64,000 bases of DNA, taken from positions 56,844 through 120,843 of the forward strand of contig JAUXXF010000019.1 in assembly GCA_030681135.1 (NCBI GenBank), read 5' to 3'. Positions 8,211-17,229 of this stretch are shown in pieces. Below the pieces are notes generated by a model. That model was given only the letters and a program-made list of their open reading frames with translations. It was not told the DNA's origin and searched no databases. Made by a program: the position numbers and the translations under genes. Source of the DNA: Chlamydiales bacterium (GTDB taxonomy: Bacteria; Chlamydiota; Chlamydiia; Chlamydiales; SM23-39). The first letter of the stretch is position 1; each line of letters opens with the position of its first letter.

Positions 8211-9247
8211 TGCAAAGAAAAGGGGGTTAGAGTCTCTGGCAGAGACTCTTGTAAATGGGCTGTGTCATAGCCATAGTGTTTTCTGAGTTTTGCAATATAG
8301 CGTTCGCTTTCAGCGATAATTGCTTTTTGGGTGAGCGTGTTTTTTAGCTCTTGAGCCAGTTCTTCAAAAGGGGGGGCTGGGAAGTCTTTTTGTTGGCTTA
8401 GATAAAAAATGCGGGCGATCGTCTTATTTTCCGCGCGACTCGTTTGTAGGGCAGGTTTACTGTATTGCCCAATAGCGAGCGAAGACAATACAGCTTTATG
8501 GGCGTCAGAGAGCTTTAAATGGTTGGCTGTGTATTCGGTAGATACGGTAATTGTGCAATTGGGATAGGCCGCCTGAAGCTCTTTTACTCGAGCCTCACAG
8601 AGCTGAGGGGCCAGGTTGCTTTCGCTGAACATTTTATAGGTAGCTTCTGCAGCAGATTGCACATCATCTGCTCGAATAGAGATCACATGATAAGAGAACT
8701 CTTGATAAGGAGGATGTTCTTTGAGATAGCGCCGATATTCTTGTCTTATATCTTGAGGAGTTACGTTTTGAAGGGCTTTGGAATGGATAAAATACCACAT
8801 CATCCTCTGGACAACCATTTCGTTTCGGATCATTTTCCAAGCTTCGGCGTAGGAAATTCCGATTTTATCGAGGGTGATCATCACATTGGGGCCAAAGCGG
8901 TTTTCCAATTCCTCGCGTACTTCTCCTTCTGTTACCTTAATTTCCCGGTCTTCGGCATCCGCTAAAATCAGCTCATGGTCAATGAGCTCCATACATGCTT
9001 GGCGCCAGCTTGTTTGATAAAACTGGAAGCGGGCTTGCGTAGAATCGCTCAGTTGGGGATAGGCTTGATGAAAGGCAACGTCAAGCTTCTTTTTTACATC
9101 CATGACCGATAGAGTCGTCCCGTTGACTTGAGTCAAAATAGTATTTTGTACCCCAATTTTTTGAGGATGGTCAAAAAGAGTTGAGGGGTTTGCGTGAACC
9201 GCCAGTAAGGCAAAGCAAGGAATGAGCTGAAGAAGTTTTTTTTTCAT
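8207..9247 (-). CDS. SurA-like periplasmic chaperone/prolyl isomerase
   Basis: About 346 residues with a signal peptide (MKKKLLQLIPCFALLAVHA). The first half resembles the SurA N-terminal chaperone domain (NGTTLSVMDVKKKLD, ELIDHELILADAEDREIKVTEGEV), with a region after QEFSYHVISIRADD where a parvulin domain would start but the parvulin signature is weak. It probably helps outer-membrane proteins fold. It is coupled to rsmA by a 4-base overlap, and lies downstream of the rRNA methylase on the same strand. An ATG five codons upstream would precede the signal peptide less naturally. Prolyl-isomerase activity is uncertain. Confidence 0.72.
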   Translation of the reverse strand: MKKKLLQLIPCFALLAVHANPSTLFDHPQKIGVQNTILTQVNGTTLSVMDVKKKLDVAFHQAYPQLSDSTQARFQFYQTSWRQACMELIDHELILADAEDREIKVTEGEVREELENRFGPNVMITLDKIGISYAEAWKMIRNEMVVQRMMWYFIHSKALQNVTPQDIRQEYRRYLKEHPPYQEFSYHVISIRADDVQSAAEATYKMFSESNLAPQLCEARVKELQAAYPNCTITVSTEYTANHLKLSDAHKAVLSSLAIGQYSKPALQTSRAENKTIARIFYLSQQKDFPAPPFEELAQELKNTLTQKAIIAESERYIAKLRKHYGYDTAHLQESLPETLTPFSLQ

Positions 9248-9278
9248 AGGACTAATCATAGCATGAAGTTTTTATTTT

Positions 9279-10421
9279 TTAAATAGGTTCCTTTCGAAAT
9301 GTGACAGCAAAAAAACCGTCCATTCCCCCTTCTGTTGGGAGGATAGTCAAGGGTTTTTCCTCAATAGTTAGCTGATGGCACGATTGAAAAAAGCGCATCT
9401 GCTCTTCATTTTCCTCTGGCAAAATACTGCAAGTTGCATAGACGATTCTGCCTCCTGGGCGAACGTATGGCAGCGCATTTTCGAAAATTTTTCTTTGCTC
9501 TAAAGTCAGTCTTTGTAAAAGAGCTTCATCGATGTTCCACATCATCTCTGGGTGCCTTCTTAACGTTCCGCTTCCGCTGCAGGGGACGTCAGCTAAGACC
9601 CAGTCCATTTTTCCTTTGAGCTCAGATAGTTTTGGGTGATCTGGGGGGAGAAATTGTGCGTGTTGAATGCCTGCTCGTTTGAAGCGCTGTTTTGCCTGAA
9701 TCAAAGCTGCAGGGCGAATGTCGTGAAGGTAAATTTGGCCTCTGCCGCCCATAGCAGGTGCAAACGCAAGAGATTTGCCTCCTGAGCCGCTGCAATAATC
9801 AAGAATATGCTGGCCGCCTTGAGCTTGTACTAAAGAGGCTACCAACTGACTGCCTTCATCTTGCATTTCAAAGAGCCCTTCTTTAAACTCAGGAAGAGCA
9901 AATAGAGCTTCTCTTTTAGAAAAAATAATTCCATCGGGAGTGTGCTTTGAAGGAGATACTGTAAATTTTCCTTCCCATCTGGCGATTAGGTCTTCTCGGT
10001 TTGTTTTTAACTTGTTGGCTCGAATAGCGATGGGAGCTGGTGACAATAATACTTTGCAGAGTTCTCTTGCTTTAGCAAGGCCATAAGCAGTTTGCAGTTT
10101 TGTGAAGAAGAAAGGGGTGCTTCCCAGGCGGATAGCTTCGGGGATTTTGGGGTTTGCAAGAACTTTAGGCCAGTCGAGCTGTTCAAATCGTTCAAGGCGC
10201 TCTGCGGCTAAGATGCTCTGGGGATAGAGATGGTCTAATAATCCTTTCCAGCGGATAAGGCTGTAGATGGTGGCTCCGATCTGGCGCCGGTCATGGGCTC
10301 CTAGGCTTTTATGTTGGCGAAAATATTCGCTTAGAGCCAGATCTAGGGGCTTTCTCTGCGAGCAGGAGCCGTGGCGGTTTAAAAAAGTAATGATATGATG
10401 GGTGCAAAAGGGAAGTTTCAT
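9279..10421 (-). CDS. RsmB-family rRNA (cytosine-C5) methyltransferase
   Basis: A 380-residue NOL1/NOP2/Sun family enzyme that methylates C5 of a cytosine in RNA. The SAM-binding motif is DYCSGSGGKSLA. Motif IV, VLADVPCSGSGTLRRHPE, and motif VI, YATCSILPEENEEQ, give the two family cysteines (general catalysis and release). An N-terminal NusB-like helical segment is present but short. It corresponds to the gene called fmu/sun in Chlamydia. RsmB (C967 of 16S rRNA) is the best guess; another family member cannot be excluded without alignment. It is transcribed ahead of the SurA-like gene, 19 bases apart. Confidence 0.88.
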   Translation of the reverse strand: MKLPFCTHHIITFLNRHGSCSQRKPLDLALSEYFRQHKSLGAHDRRQIGATIYSLIRWKGLLDHLYPQSILAAERLERFEQLDWPKVLANPKIPEAIRLGSTPFFFTKLQTAYGLAKARELCKVLLSPAPIAIRANKLKTNREDLIARWEGKFTVSPSKHTPDGIIFSKREALFALPEFKEGLFEMQDEGSQLVASLVQAQGGQHILDYCSGSGGKSLAFAPAMGGRGQIYLHDIRPAALIQAKQRFKRAGIQHAQFLPPDHPKLSELKGKMDWVLADVPCSGSGTLRRHPEMMWNIDEALLQRLTLEQRKIFENALPYVRPGGRIVYATCSILPEENEEQMRFFQSCHQLTIEEKPLTILPTEGGMDGFFAVTFRKEPI

Positions 10422-10497
10422 AGTGCTGCTATTGTAGAGAAGGATGGGACTTGAATCCAGTAAAATATTGTTTTATAGCGAGGAAAAGGATGTATTT

Positions 10498-10977
10498 ATG
10501 AAAGTGCTTCGTGTTTGTTCTGTGGTGTTTGCTCGATTTAGTTTGAGCGCTGCTTTTTTGGTTTCTGCGATGACACATCTATTTCATTGGCAAGAAACAG
10601 AGAGTATATTGCTTGCAGTATTGAGCGAATGGCAAAATTATGTAAGTTTCTCTGAAAATTTTTCGTATCTTTTTGGGTCTTTAACCCCTTGGACGTCAGT
10701 GATTTTATTAGTTGGAACTCTTCTTGAGCTGTTGGGGTCTTTGTTGCTTCTTTTGGGGATACGGGAAAAGTTGGGAGCTGGGCTTTTATTTTTCTTAACG
10801 GCTTTGGTGACAGTGATTTTTCATCAATTTTGGTTTCTAGACGGTGGGGCTCGCGAAGTGCAGACCTCATTATTTTTAAAAAATTTAGCTATTATGGGCG
10901 GGCTGATGATGGTGATTCTCTATGGAGCTAAGTCGAGCTCCAGAGAAGAAAGTGGGGGCCCATCTCATTTCATGTAA
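10498..10977 (+). CDS. DoxX-family inner-membrane protein
   Basis: A small membrane protein of about 159 residues with four predicted hydrophobic segments: VVFARFSLSAAFLVSAMTHL, SVILLVGTLLELLGSLLLLL, LGAGLLFFLTALVTVIFHQF and FLKNLAIMGGLMMVILYG. The pattern and the GIREKLGA loop fit DoxX/DUF417-type proteins, some of which associate with oxidoreductases; no redox residues prove this. The ATG at the start of the first helix region is preferred to a longer ORF beginning at 10444. It ends one base before the preferred lnt start, suggesting co-expression. Confidence 0.68.
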   Translation: MKVLRVCSVVFARFSLSAAFLVSAMTHLFHWQETESILLAVLSEWQNYVSFSENFSYLFGSLTPWTSVILLVGTLLELLGSLLLLLGIREKLGAGLLFFLTALVTVIFHQFWFLDGGAREVQTSLFLKNLAIMGGLMMVILYGAKSSSREESGGPSHFM

Positions 10978-10978
10978 T

Positions 10979-12607
10979 ATGTTTAGTATAATCATTAGTT
11001 TTTTCATTGTAGCTTTAGGCCAGCCTGCCCGCGTAATCCCTCTTGGTGTGATTGCAGGAGCTTTCGGGTTTGCTCTTTTTTGGCGCTCTATGCTGCAGCT
11101 TGAACATCGCAGACGCCGATTTTATCTAGCTTTTTTTTGGTTTGCTGGGGTGCAGCTCATTCAATTGTCGTGGATGTCGAGCACTCAGTATACAGGCCCA
11201 TTGATTTTGCTTGTTTATGCAGGTCTCAGCATTGGTTTGGGGGTGCAATTTGCTCTTCTGTCGCTGCTTGTAAAGGCTCGCATGGGGCTCTTAAATCAAT
11301 TAGCTCTTTCCGGTCTTTGGGTACTTTTTGAGTGGTCCAGGCTTTACTTATGTACAGGATTTACCTGGAATCCTGTTGGGTTGTTTTTGTCTTGCTCTAC
11401 CTACTCTTTACAAATGGCCTCGTTGTTCGGAATTTATGGGCTTTCTTTTTTTGTCATTTGGACAAATCTTGCTGGCCTCCAAGCAATGACTCATCGCGGT
11501 ATAGGAAGCTGGCTTCGCTTCCTTGTGCTATGCGTTTTCCCTTACGGGGCTGGAATGGGCTACATCCATTATCTAGAGACGAAAGATGATCCCAAGCGCT
11601 ATAGAGCATTGCTTGTTCAGACAGCTCTTTTGCCCGAACAAAAAAATTATGAGCCTTTAACCCCTCAAAGATTTGTCCCTTTGCCGCAGCAGTGGAAGAT
11701 GATTTTGCAAAGCATTGAAAAGGCGCTCACAGAAAATCCAGGCCAGCTTGATCTCATTGCCTTGCCGGAAGGAACTGTCTCGTACGGAGCTTACCGCTAC
11801 CCTTATGATTTGCATGTGATGGAATCGATTTGGACAGCCTGTTTTGGAGTCGAGGCTATGTTGGATTTGCCTCCTTTAGAGGAGCCTCAGGCGCGCTTAG
11901 AAGCAGGACGCTGGAAGGTGACCAATGCCTATTGGGCTCAGGCTTTGGCTATGCGCTACGGAGCTGACGTTCTGATTGGCCTGGATGATGAACGGTACAA
12001 TGCAGCTTTTTTATTTCGCCCTTCTATGGAGCAGCCGGAGCGCTACGAGAAGAGGGTGTTAGTTCCTATATCAGAGTATATTCCTCTAGGAGGATTGTCA
12101 TTTTTGTCTGAATTTGTGGCCAGTCAGTTTGCGATTACAGATTCTTTTTTGGCAGGAGCTCAGGCGAAAATTTTTTCAGGAAAAGTGCCTTTTGCAGTAT
12201 CCATTTGTTATGAAGAGACCTATGGAGAATTTTCCAGGCAAGGAAGGGCTCAAGGAGCTGAACTTTTTGTGAATATTTCCAATGATGCCTGGTATCCTTT
12301 TTCCACCTTGGCCAAGCAGCATTTTGATCATGGGATGGTTCGGGCTGTTGAAAATGGAGTTTCTGTGCTTCGAGCTTGCAATACGGGAATTACAGGAGGC
12401 GTAGATCGTTTTGGCAGGACGTTGCAGCTCCTTGATGCTGGCGAATCTAGACAAGGAGCTTTAATACTTGATCTTCCTGTACATTCTCACCGTACGCTCT
12501 ACACCTTATGGGGCGATCAAGCGATCTTGTGGATAAGCATTTTCTTCTTAAGTTTAAAAGGGCAGCATCTCTTCAGAATCAGGTCTAAGAATTCCCTGAA
12601 ATCCTAA
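10979..12607 (+). CDS. lnt: Apolipoprotein N-acyltransferase
   Basis: Inner-membrane enzyme that adds the third acyl chain to lipoproteins. About 542 residues: roughly eight N-terminal membrane helices, then a carbon-nitrogen hydrolase domain with the catalytic triad Glu (ALPEGTVSYG), Lys (YEKRVLVPISEYIPL) and Cys (VSICYEETYGE). The start used is the ATG just after the DoxX stop, followed at once by the first hydrophobic segment; the ORF opens 57 bases earlier inside doxX. It precedes lpxC, fabZ and lpxA, as in Chlamydia where the homologue is CT534 (cutE). The lipid A and lipoprotein genes thus share a neighbourhood. Confidence 0.93.
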   Translation: MFSIIISFFIVALGQPARVIPLGVIAGAFGFALFWRSMLQLEHRRRRFYLAFFWFAGVQLIQLSWMSSTQYTGPLILLVYAGLSIGLGVQFALLSLLVKARMGLLNQLALSGLWVLFEWSRLYLCTGFTWNPVGLFLSCSTYSLQMASLFGIYGLSFFVIWTNLAGLQAMTHRGIGSWLRFLVLCVFPYGAGMGYIHYLETKDDPKRYRALLVQTALLPEQKNYEPLTPQRFVPLPQQWKMILQSIEKALTENPGQLDLIALPEGTVSYGAYRYPYDLHVMESIWTACFGVEAMLDLPPLEEPQARLEAGRWKVTNAYWAQALAMRYGADVLIGLDDERYNAAFLFRPSMEQPERYEKRVLVPISEYIPLGGLSFLSEFVASQFAITDSFLAGAQAKIFSGKVPFAVSICYEETYGEFSRQGRAQGAELFVNISNDAWYPFSTLAKQHFDHGMVRAVENGVSVLRACNTGITGGVDRFGRTLQLLDAGESRQGALILDLPVHSHRTLYTLWGDQAILWISIFFLSLKGQHLFRIRSKNSLKS

Positions 12608-12853
12608 TGTGACATGCCTTGAGGGTTCATTCAATGGCTGTTCGAAGGAAGCGCCTTCAATAATAGTAGTAAGTCCTAAGCCAGATACTACTTGTGCGTT
12701 TTGAGGAAACGGAGGCTGCATTCCTTTTGCCGGGTGGCTAAATTCTTCGCTACTTTTAATTGCTGATACCGGAAATCCATTAATCACACCTTCTGGCGGA
12801 GGAGGCGTGTATTCTTCTGGAGGCATGTGTATTGTGTGAAAAATAATTTTCAT
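12554..12853 (-). CDS. Small proline-rich hypothetical protein
   Basis: A possible 99-residue gene facing lnt and overlapping its 3' end by 54 bases. The product is proline-rich (MPPEEYTPPPPEGVINGFP) with no signal peptide or membrane segment. No motif is recognised and the Shine-Dalgarno is weak. It is listed because most of it lies outside any other gene and the composition looks protein-like; it could also be chance. From its start to lpxC, 12854-13120 holds no gene; the promoter of the lpxC operon is probably there but no strong match was chosen. Confidence 0.4.
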   Translation of the reverse strand: MKIIFHTIHMPPEEYTPPPPEGVINGFPVSAIKSSEEFSHPAKGMQPPFPQNAQVVSGLGLTTIIEGASFEQPLNEPSRHVTLGFQGILRPDSEEMLPF

Positions 12854-13120
12854 AATTAACTCAGAAATTTATTGTTAAAATAACGTAACGACATTAGCTG
12901 TTTTAAGTTATAAAAACCAGTAAAATTCTAGACCCAACTTCTGCGCTGATGAAAAGTGCTCATTTGCGCATAAATTTGCTCAAAAAAAGAAAACATTGCT
13001 CTAAATTTGTTCGCTCGGCTACCTTTTTCTGTTAGGAGCTGTACTAGAACCGAGGTTTCGTGGGTTTTAAGGCAGTCTCTAGAAGAGAGATTGGAGATCC
13101 CTGAGTTGCAGAGGTGAAGA

Positions 13121-14023
13121 TTGGTTGAACCTGAACTTTGTGAAAAGACGATTCAACAGCAAGTGTCCATTACAGGAATTGGGTTGTTCACGGGACAAAC
13201 TGTTCAAGTCACGCTTTGCCCAGCGTCTCCCGGAACGGGGATTGTCTTTAAAAGAGTAGATTTGCCCGGCTGTCCTGAAATTCCTGCAACGCTGGATGTA
13301 GTTGTCCCTTCAACCAGATGTACGAAGTTGGCAGTGCAAAATGCGAGTGTGCAAATGGTTGAGCACCTTCTTTCGGCTCTGGCAGCATTTGAGTTGGATA
13401 ATGTAGTGGTTGAAGTAAGAGGGCCTGAAATTCCTTCTGGAGATGGTAGTTCATTGGTTTTTGTTCGTGCTATTGAGCAAGCAGGCGTTGTGTCTCAACC
13501 CGCGGAGCGGCGCTGGTTGAAAATTGGAGCGCCTATCTCTTGGTCTCAGGGAGATGTACATTTAGTAGCTCTTCCTGCTCCGGAGCTCCGTATTAGTTAT
13601 ATGCTCCACTATCCGCAGTCGGAGCTTGTAGGTTCTCAGTTTTACTCTTTTTCTCTGACAGCTGAACGATATAAAGAAGAGATTGCTCCTTGCCGTACAT
13701 TTTCTTTTTATGAAGAAATAGCTCCCCTTATTGCGCAGGGAGTGATTAAAGGTGGGGCGCTTGAGAATGCTCTTGTGATTAAAGGAGATCGAATTATGAA
13801 TCCTGAAGGAGCTCGTTTCCCTGATGAAATGGTGCGTCATAAAATTCTTGATTTATTAGGGGATTTAGCTCTAATTCGTCGCCGGGTTTTGGGGCATATC
13901 ATCGCTCTTCGCGCAGGCCATTCAAGTCATATAGCTTTTGCAAAGGAGTTACTTGCTGTGAGTTTGGCAGGAGAAGAGCGCAATGAAGTTTTTTCTAATT
14001 CTTACGTGTTGGAGAATTGTTGA
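13121..14023 (+). CDS. lpxC: UDP-3-O-acyl-N-acetylglucosamine deacetylase
   Basis: Zinc enzyme for the first committed step of lipid A synthesis. Zinc-ligand regions are present: MVEHLLSALAAFELDN (the EHLLSAL motif), and HKILDLLGDLALI with the conserved D, and later GHIIALRAGHSSH, which holds the catalytic histidine. Length 300 residues, normal. The start is a TTG behind GAGGTGAAGA; no ATG is better placed. The stop TGA overlaps the ATG of fabZ. This is the first gene of a lpxC-fabZ-lpxA operon, matching CT533-CT531. Confidence 0.95.
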   Translation: MVEPELCEKTIQQQVSITGIGLFTGQTVQVTLCPASPGTGIVFKRVDLPGCPEIPATLDVVVPSTRCTKLAVQNASVQMVEHLLSALAAFELDNVVVEVRGPEIPSGDGSSLVFVRAIEQAGVVSQPAERRWLKIGAPISWSQGDVHLVALPAPELRISYMLHYPQSELVGSQFYSFSLTAERYKEEIAPCRTFSFYEEIAPLIAQGVIKGGALENALVIKGDRIMNPEGARFPDEMVRHKILDLLGDLALIRRRVLGHIIALRAGHSSHIAFAKELLAVSLAGEERNEVFSNSYVLENC

Positions 14024-14487
14024 TGACAGAATCATCTGGTAGTTCCATTGTGTTAAACGCGAAGGAAATTCAAAATATTTTGCCTCATCGGTATCCGTTT
14101 TTACTTGTCGATCGCATTATTTATATGAATTTAGAGGAAAATGAGATCATTGGAGTGAAGAATGTCACTGTCAATGAGCCTTTTTTCCAAGGACATTTTC
14201 CTGGAGTTCCGATTATGCCAGGCGTGCTTTTATTAGAAGCTCTAGCTCAGACAGGTGGGGTGCTTGTGCATCAGAAAGGCTATAATCAAAAAATTGCGGT
14301 GTTGCTTAATATCTCTTCTGCTAAATTTCGTAAACCTGTTGTCCCGGGAGATGTCTTGCATCTTCATGCTAAAGGGTTGCATATTAGCAATAACGGGGGG
14401 AAAGTCCTCTCGAAGGCTGTCGTTGACGATCGAGTGGTTGTAGAGGCTGAGCTGAGTTTCGCATTAGTTAGAAAAGAACAACTTTGA
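14023..14487 (+). CDS. fabZ: (3R)-hydroxyacyl-ACP dehydratase
   Basis: Hot-dog-fold dehydratase of fatty acid elongation; about 154 residues. The catalytic signature [13 protein letters not shown] supplies the histidine and [17 protein letters not shown] the glutamate. The start is the ATG that overlaps the lpxC stop (TGATG) with GGAG nine bases upstream. FabZ and LpxA compete for hydroxyacyl-ACP, so co-transcription with lpxC and lpxA couples membrane lipid and lipid A supply. Confidence 0.96.
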   Translation: MTESSGSSIVLNAKEIQNILPHRYPFLLVDRIIYMNLEENEIIGVKNVTVNEPFFQGHFPGVPIMPGVLLLEALAQTGGVLVHQKGYNQKIAVLLNISSAKFRKPVVPGDVLHLHAKGLHISNNGGKVLSKAVVDDRVVVEAELSFALVRKEQL

Positions 14488-14497
14488 ATGGGATTGC

Positions 14498-15343
14498 ATG
14501 TCTAAATCTAACATCCACCCTCTTGCCTTTGTAGAACCTGGAGCCCAAATCGGTGAAGATGTCACCGTGGAGCCGTTTGCTGTTGTAAAAAGCACTGTTA
14601 CTTTAGGTCCTCGCGTAGTGGTCAAATCGCACGCTTACCTAGACGGCCATACGACTATTGGAGAAGGGACAGTGATTTATCCTGGGGCAAGTATAGGGAC
14701 AAAAACACAAGATTTGAAATATCGGGGTGAGAAGACGTTTGTTACTATCGGTAAATATTGTGAGATCCGAGAATTTGTAACGATCAATTCATCTTGCCAG
14801 GAAAATTCAACAGTCCGTATTGGAGATCACTGTCTGATTATGGCCTATTGCCACGTAGCGCATAATTGTGAGATTGGCAATTTTGTCATTATGTCTAATA
14901 GCGCTATGCTTGCAGGGCATGTCCTGATTGAGGATCATGCGATTATTGGAGGAATGACTCCAATTCATCAGTTCTCCCGGATTGGCAGCTATGCGATGGT
15001 AGGGGGATTTTCTCGAGTTCCTCGAGATATTCCTCCTTATACGGTGGGAGGAGGCTTCCCTTATAAATTTGGCGGCGTAAATATTGTGGGACTCAAAAGG
15101 CATCGCTTCCCTCTGGAAGTGAGGGCCTCTTTAAGCAAAGCCTTTAAAATTACGTATCGATTAGGACTGCGTCTCGAAGAGGCAATTCGGATCATTGAAC
15201 AGGAAGTGGAACCTCATAAAGAAGTGAAGCATTGGATTGAATTTTGTAGATCTTCTAAAAGAGGGTTAGTTGGACTCCAAGGCGTTACGAAGCGTTCTGC
15301 TGATTGCGATGAAGAAGGAGAAGAGGAGCTTGCTGAAGATTAG
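14498..15343 (+). CDS. lpxA: UDP-N-acetylglucosamine acyltransferase
   Basis: First enzyme of lipid A synthesis, transferring a hydroxyacyl chain from ACP to UDP-GlcNAc. 281 residues built of left-handed beta-helix hexapeptide repeats (PGAQIGEDVTVEP onward), with the catalytic histidine in YCHVAHNCEIGN, followed by a helical C-terminal domain. It begins 10 bases after fabZ. Its stop codon TAG is also the first three bases of a copy of a dispersed repeat end (TAGGCCTCTTTCG). The C-terminal tail is acidic (DCDEEGEEELAED), slightly longer than usual. Confidence 0.96.
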   Translation: MSKSNIHPLAFVEPGAQIGEDVTVEPFAVVKSTVTLGPRVVVKSHAYLDGHTTIGEGTVIYPGASIGTKTQDLKYRGEKTFVTIGKYCEIREFVTINSSCQENSTVRIGDHCLIMAYCHVAHNCEIGNFVIMSNSAMLAGHVLIEDHAIIGGMTPIHQFSRIGSYAMVGGFSRVPRDIPPYTVGGGFPYKFGGVNIVGLKRHRFPLEVRASLSKAFKITYRLGLRLEEAIRIIEQEVEPHKEVKHWIEFCRSSKRGLVGLQGVTKRSADCDEEGEEELAED

Positions 15344-15359
15344 GCCTCTTTCGAAAGAG
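15341..15359. repeat. Solo copy of dispersed palindromic repeat end
   Basis: The lpxA stop TAG is followed directly by GCCTCTTTCGAAAGAG. CTCTTTCGAAAGAG (15346-15359) is a perfect 14-base palindrome. The same TAG-(A/G)CCTCTTTCGAAA sequence forms the ends of the 171-base inverted repeat at 56217-56387 and, without the TAG attached, the left end of the hairpin at 17741. Confidence 0.75.
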
Positions 15360-15372
15360 CTCTATTAAATCC

Positions 15373-16302
15373 ATGAAAATACTTTTTTTTGGCACCCCCA
15401 ATTTTGGAGCAGAAATTCTTGACTTTTTGCTTCAAAACCACATTTCTATTGCAGCTGTTGTCACTCAACCAGATCGTCCGAAAGGGCGCTCGGGACTTCC
15501 TGCTCCTTCCGCGGTCAAACAAGTGGCTCTGGAAGCTGGGCTCGCTATATTACAGCCTGAAAAAGCATCGCAAACTGATTTTTTAGCAGAGATCTCTTCC
15601 TGCGCAGCAGATCTTTACGTGGTTGTGGCCTTTGGCCAGATTTTGCCGCAAAAACTCTTAGATATTCCACCTTTAGGCTGCATTAATGTGCATGCTAGCT
15701 TGTTGCCTAAATATCGGGGAGCTGCTCCCATGCAGCGCTCCTTAATGGACGGCAGCGCGGAAACTGGCGTCTCTATCCAAAAAATGGTTAAACAGCTCGA
15801 TGCTGGAGATGTGATTGCCGAGAGCAAGATCTCAGTCCCGCTCGATATGACTTTTGGGCAGTTGCAAGAAGTTCTTTGCGAAGCTTCAAAACCTCTTTTA
15901 TTATCGGTTATCCATTCGTATGAGCAAGGAATTCCTTCTGCCAAAGCGCAAGATCCGGCGCAGGTGACTTTTGCTCCTAAAATTGAGCAGGAGGAGTGTC
16001 AAATTGATTGGCGAGTCAGCGCTGAAACGGTTCATAACAAGGTTCGCGGCCTTTCTCCCCGTCCTGGCGCCTGGTGCTGGACAGAAATGGGAGGCGAAAA
16101 GAGGCGATTAAAAATTTTACGCACCAAAGTTGTCTGTAAAGAAGGTCCTGCAATGCAGCTTCTCCCTTCTGAAGCGCTTATTTATTGTGGCCAAAGAGCG
16201 GTTCAGCTAGTAGAGGTTCAGCCTGAAGGGAAAAAGGCTATGTCGGCTTCTGACTGGCTTCGGGGGCTAAAAGAGCCTCCAGTCTTCCTTTCTGCAACAT
16301 AA
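15373..16302 (+). CDS. fmt: Methionyl-tRNA formyltransferase
   Basis: Formylates initiator Met-tRNA from 10-formyl-tetrahydrofolate. 309 residues with the N-terminal FFGTPNFGAEIL motif, the folate-site signature NVHASLLPKYRGAAPMQ (Asn and His) with the catalytic Asp in KQLDAGDVI, and the C-terminal OB-type tRNA-binding domain starting around KVRGLSPRPGAW. The start ATG lies 29 bases after lpxA, beyond the small palindromic repeat. lpxA-fmt adjacency equals CT531-CT530. Confidence 0.96.
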   Translation: MKILFFGTPNFGAEILDFLLQNHISIAAVVTQPDRPKGRSGLPAPSAVKQVALEAGLAILQPEKASQTDFLAEISSCAADLYVVVAFGQILPQKLLDIPPLGCINVHASLLPKYRGAAPMQRSLMDGSAETGVSIQKMVKQLDAGDVIAESKISVPLDMTFGQLQEVLCEASKPLLLSVIHSYEQGIPSAKAQDPAQVTFAPKIEQEECQIDWRVSAETVHNKVRGLSPRPGAWCWTEMGGEKRRLKILRTKVVCKEGPAMQLLPSEALIYCGQRAVQLVEVQPEGKKAMSASDWLRGLKEPPVFLSAT

Positions 16303-16404
16303 TTTTTTACTCACTTCCCTAAAAATAGCCCATCTTGTATACTGCTGGCGCCTTTTAAAGGCTAAGCGAACGATACGAATGAAAGTTAAAACAATGGTGG
16401 ATAT

Positions 16405-17205
16405 ATGGCAGCAATAGGATCAGCAGTACTTAACCCAAAACAATTTGATTTCGGGAAAGTGATTGGTGTTACAAGAGATGAGGGCGGCAAGAAAACTTCT
16501 GTTACTTACAATTCTTCTTCTGTAGATACAATTTCTCAGAAAGTAAATAAGTTTATTAACCAGTCTACAAATAATTTATATAATATTTGGCGGCTTACGA
16601 CAGACAGTTTGTCTCTTGCGAATGAGCTATCTCCTCGAGAATCTCTTGGTAAAACCATTCAATGGCTGAAGGCTGGAAGCGCTCCTTTTATTCTCACTTA
16701 CCTGGTGCATACGGTGAATGAAGTGATGTCTTTGGATAAGCCTGGATTTAATGGAAAAACATGGAAAGCATGGCTCGACTTTGCTGATGCTAGTTTATTG
16801 ACTTGGGGAACAGTTTCTTCTGCTATAGATTTGCCTAAGAGATGGGCTTTAATTTCGGAGAAAACTTTTTTAGGTTTTGGCGCTGCTGTTTTAGATGCAA
16901 AAATGCAGATAAGTAGCCTTAGTGAGAAGCGAGATCTTGCGAGTAAAAGCGTTAACGATACAGATAAACAGGCTGCGGAGTCAGACAGAAATATAGCTGC
17001 CTTAAGAACAGCGGCTGCCGTTGTGTCTCTTGCGTTAGCCGTAATAGGTGTTGTTGCTTTAATTAATGGATCGGCTGCTGCTTCGATAGTTTCAGTTGTT
17101 CCGGTTTCTGTCACGTTGACCATGGCAGTTGCGGTAACTTCTCTTAAATTAAGCGCTGCATTCTATGAGCAGGTTCGAGAATACCAGAGCGCTCCTGCTG
17201 CATAA
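16405..17205 (+). CDS. Candidate inclusion-membrane protein at the Cap1/CT529 locus
   Basis: A 266-residue protein without signal peptide. Near the C-terminus two hydrophobic stretches are separated by a short turn (AAAVVSLALAVIGVVALI, then IVSVVPVSVTLTMAVAV), the bilobed pattern of Inc proteins, which are type III secreted into the vacuole membrane. A mid-protein hydrophobic stretch (APFILTYLVHTV) and a polar coiled region (SSLSEKRDLASKSVNDTDKQ) precede it. It lies between fmt and rplC, exactly where Chlamydia has CT529 (Cap1), but no clear sequence resemblance could be judged by eye. A possible -10 (TATACT) is seen upstream near 16340. Inc status is inferred. Confidence 0.7.
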   Translation: MAAIGSAVLNPKQFDFGKVIGVTRDEGGKKTSVTYNSSSVDTISQKVNKFINQSTNNLYNIWRLTTDSLSLANELSPRESLGKTIQWLKAGSAPFILTYLVHTVNEVMSLDKPGFNGKTWKAWLDFADASLLTWGTVSSAIDLPKRWALISEKTFLGFGAAVLDAKMQISSLSEKRDLASKSVNDTDKQAAESDRNIAALRTAAAVVSLALAVIGVVALINGSAAASIVSVVPVSVTLTMAVAVTSLKLSAAFYEQVREYQSAPAA

Positions 17206-17229
17206 AATTTTTTACGCATTAGCTCTTTA

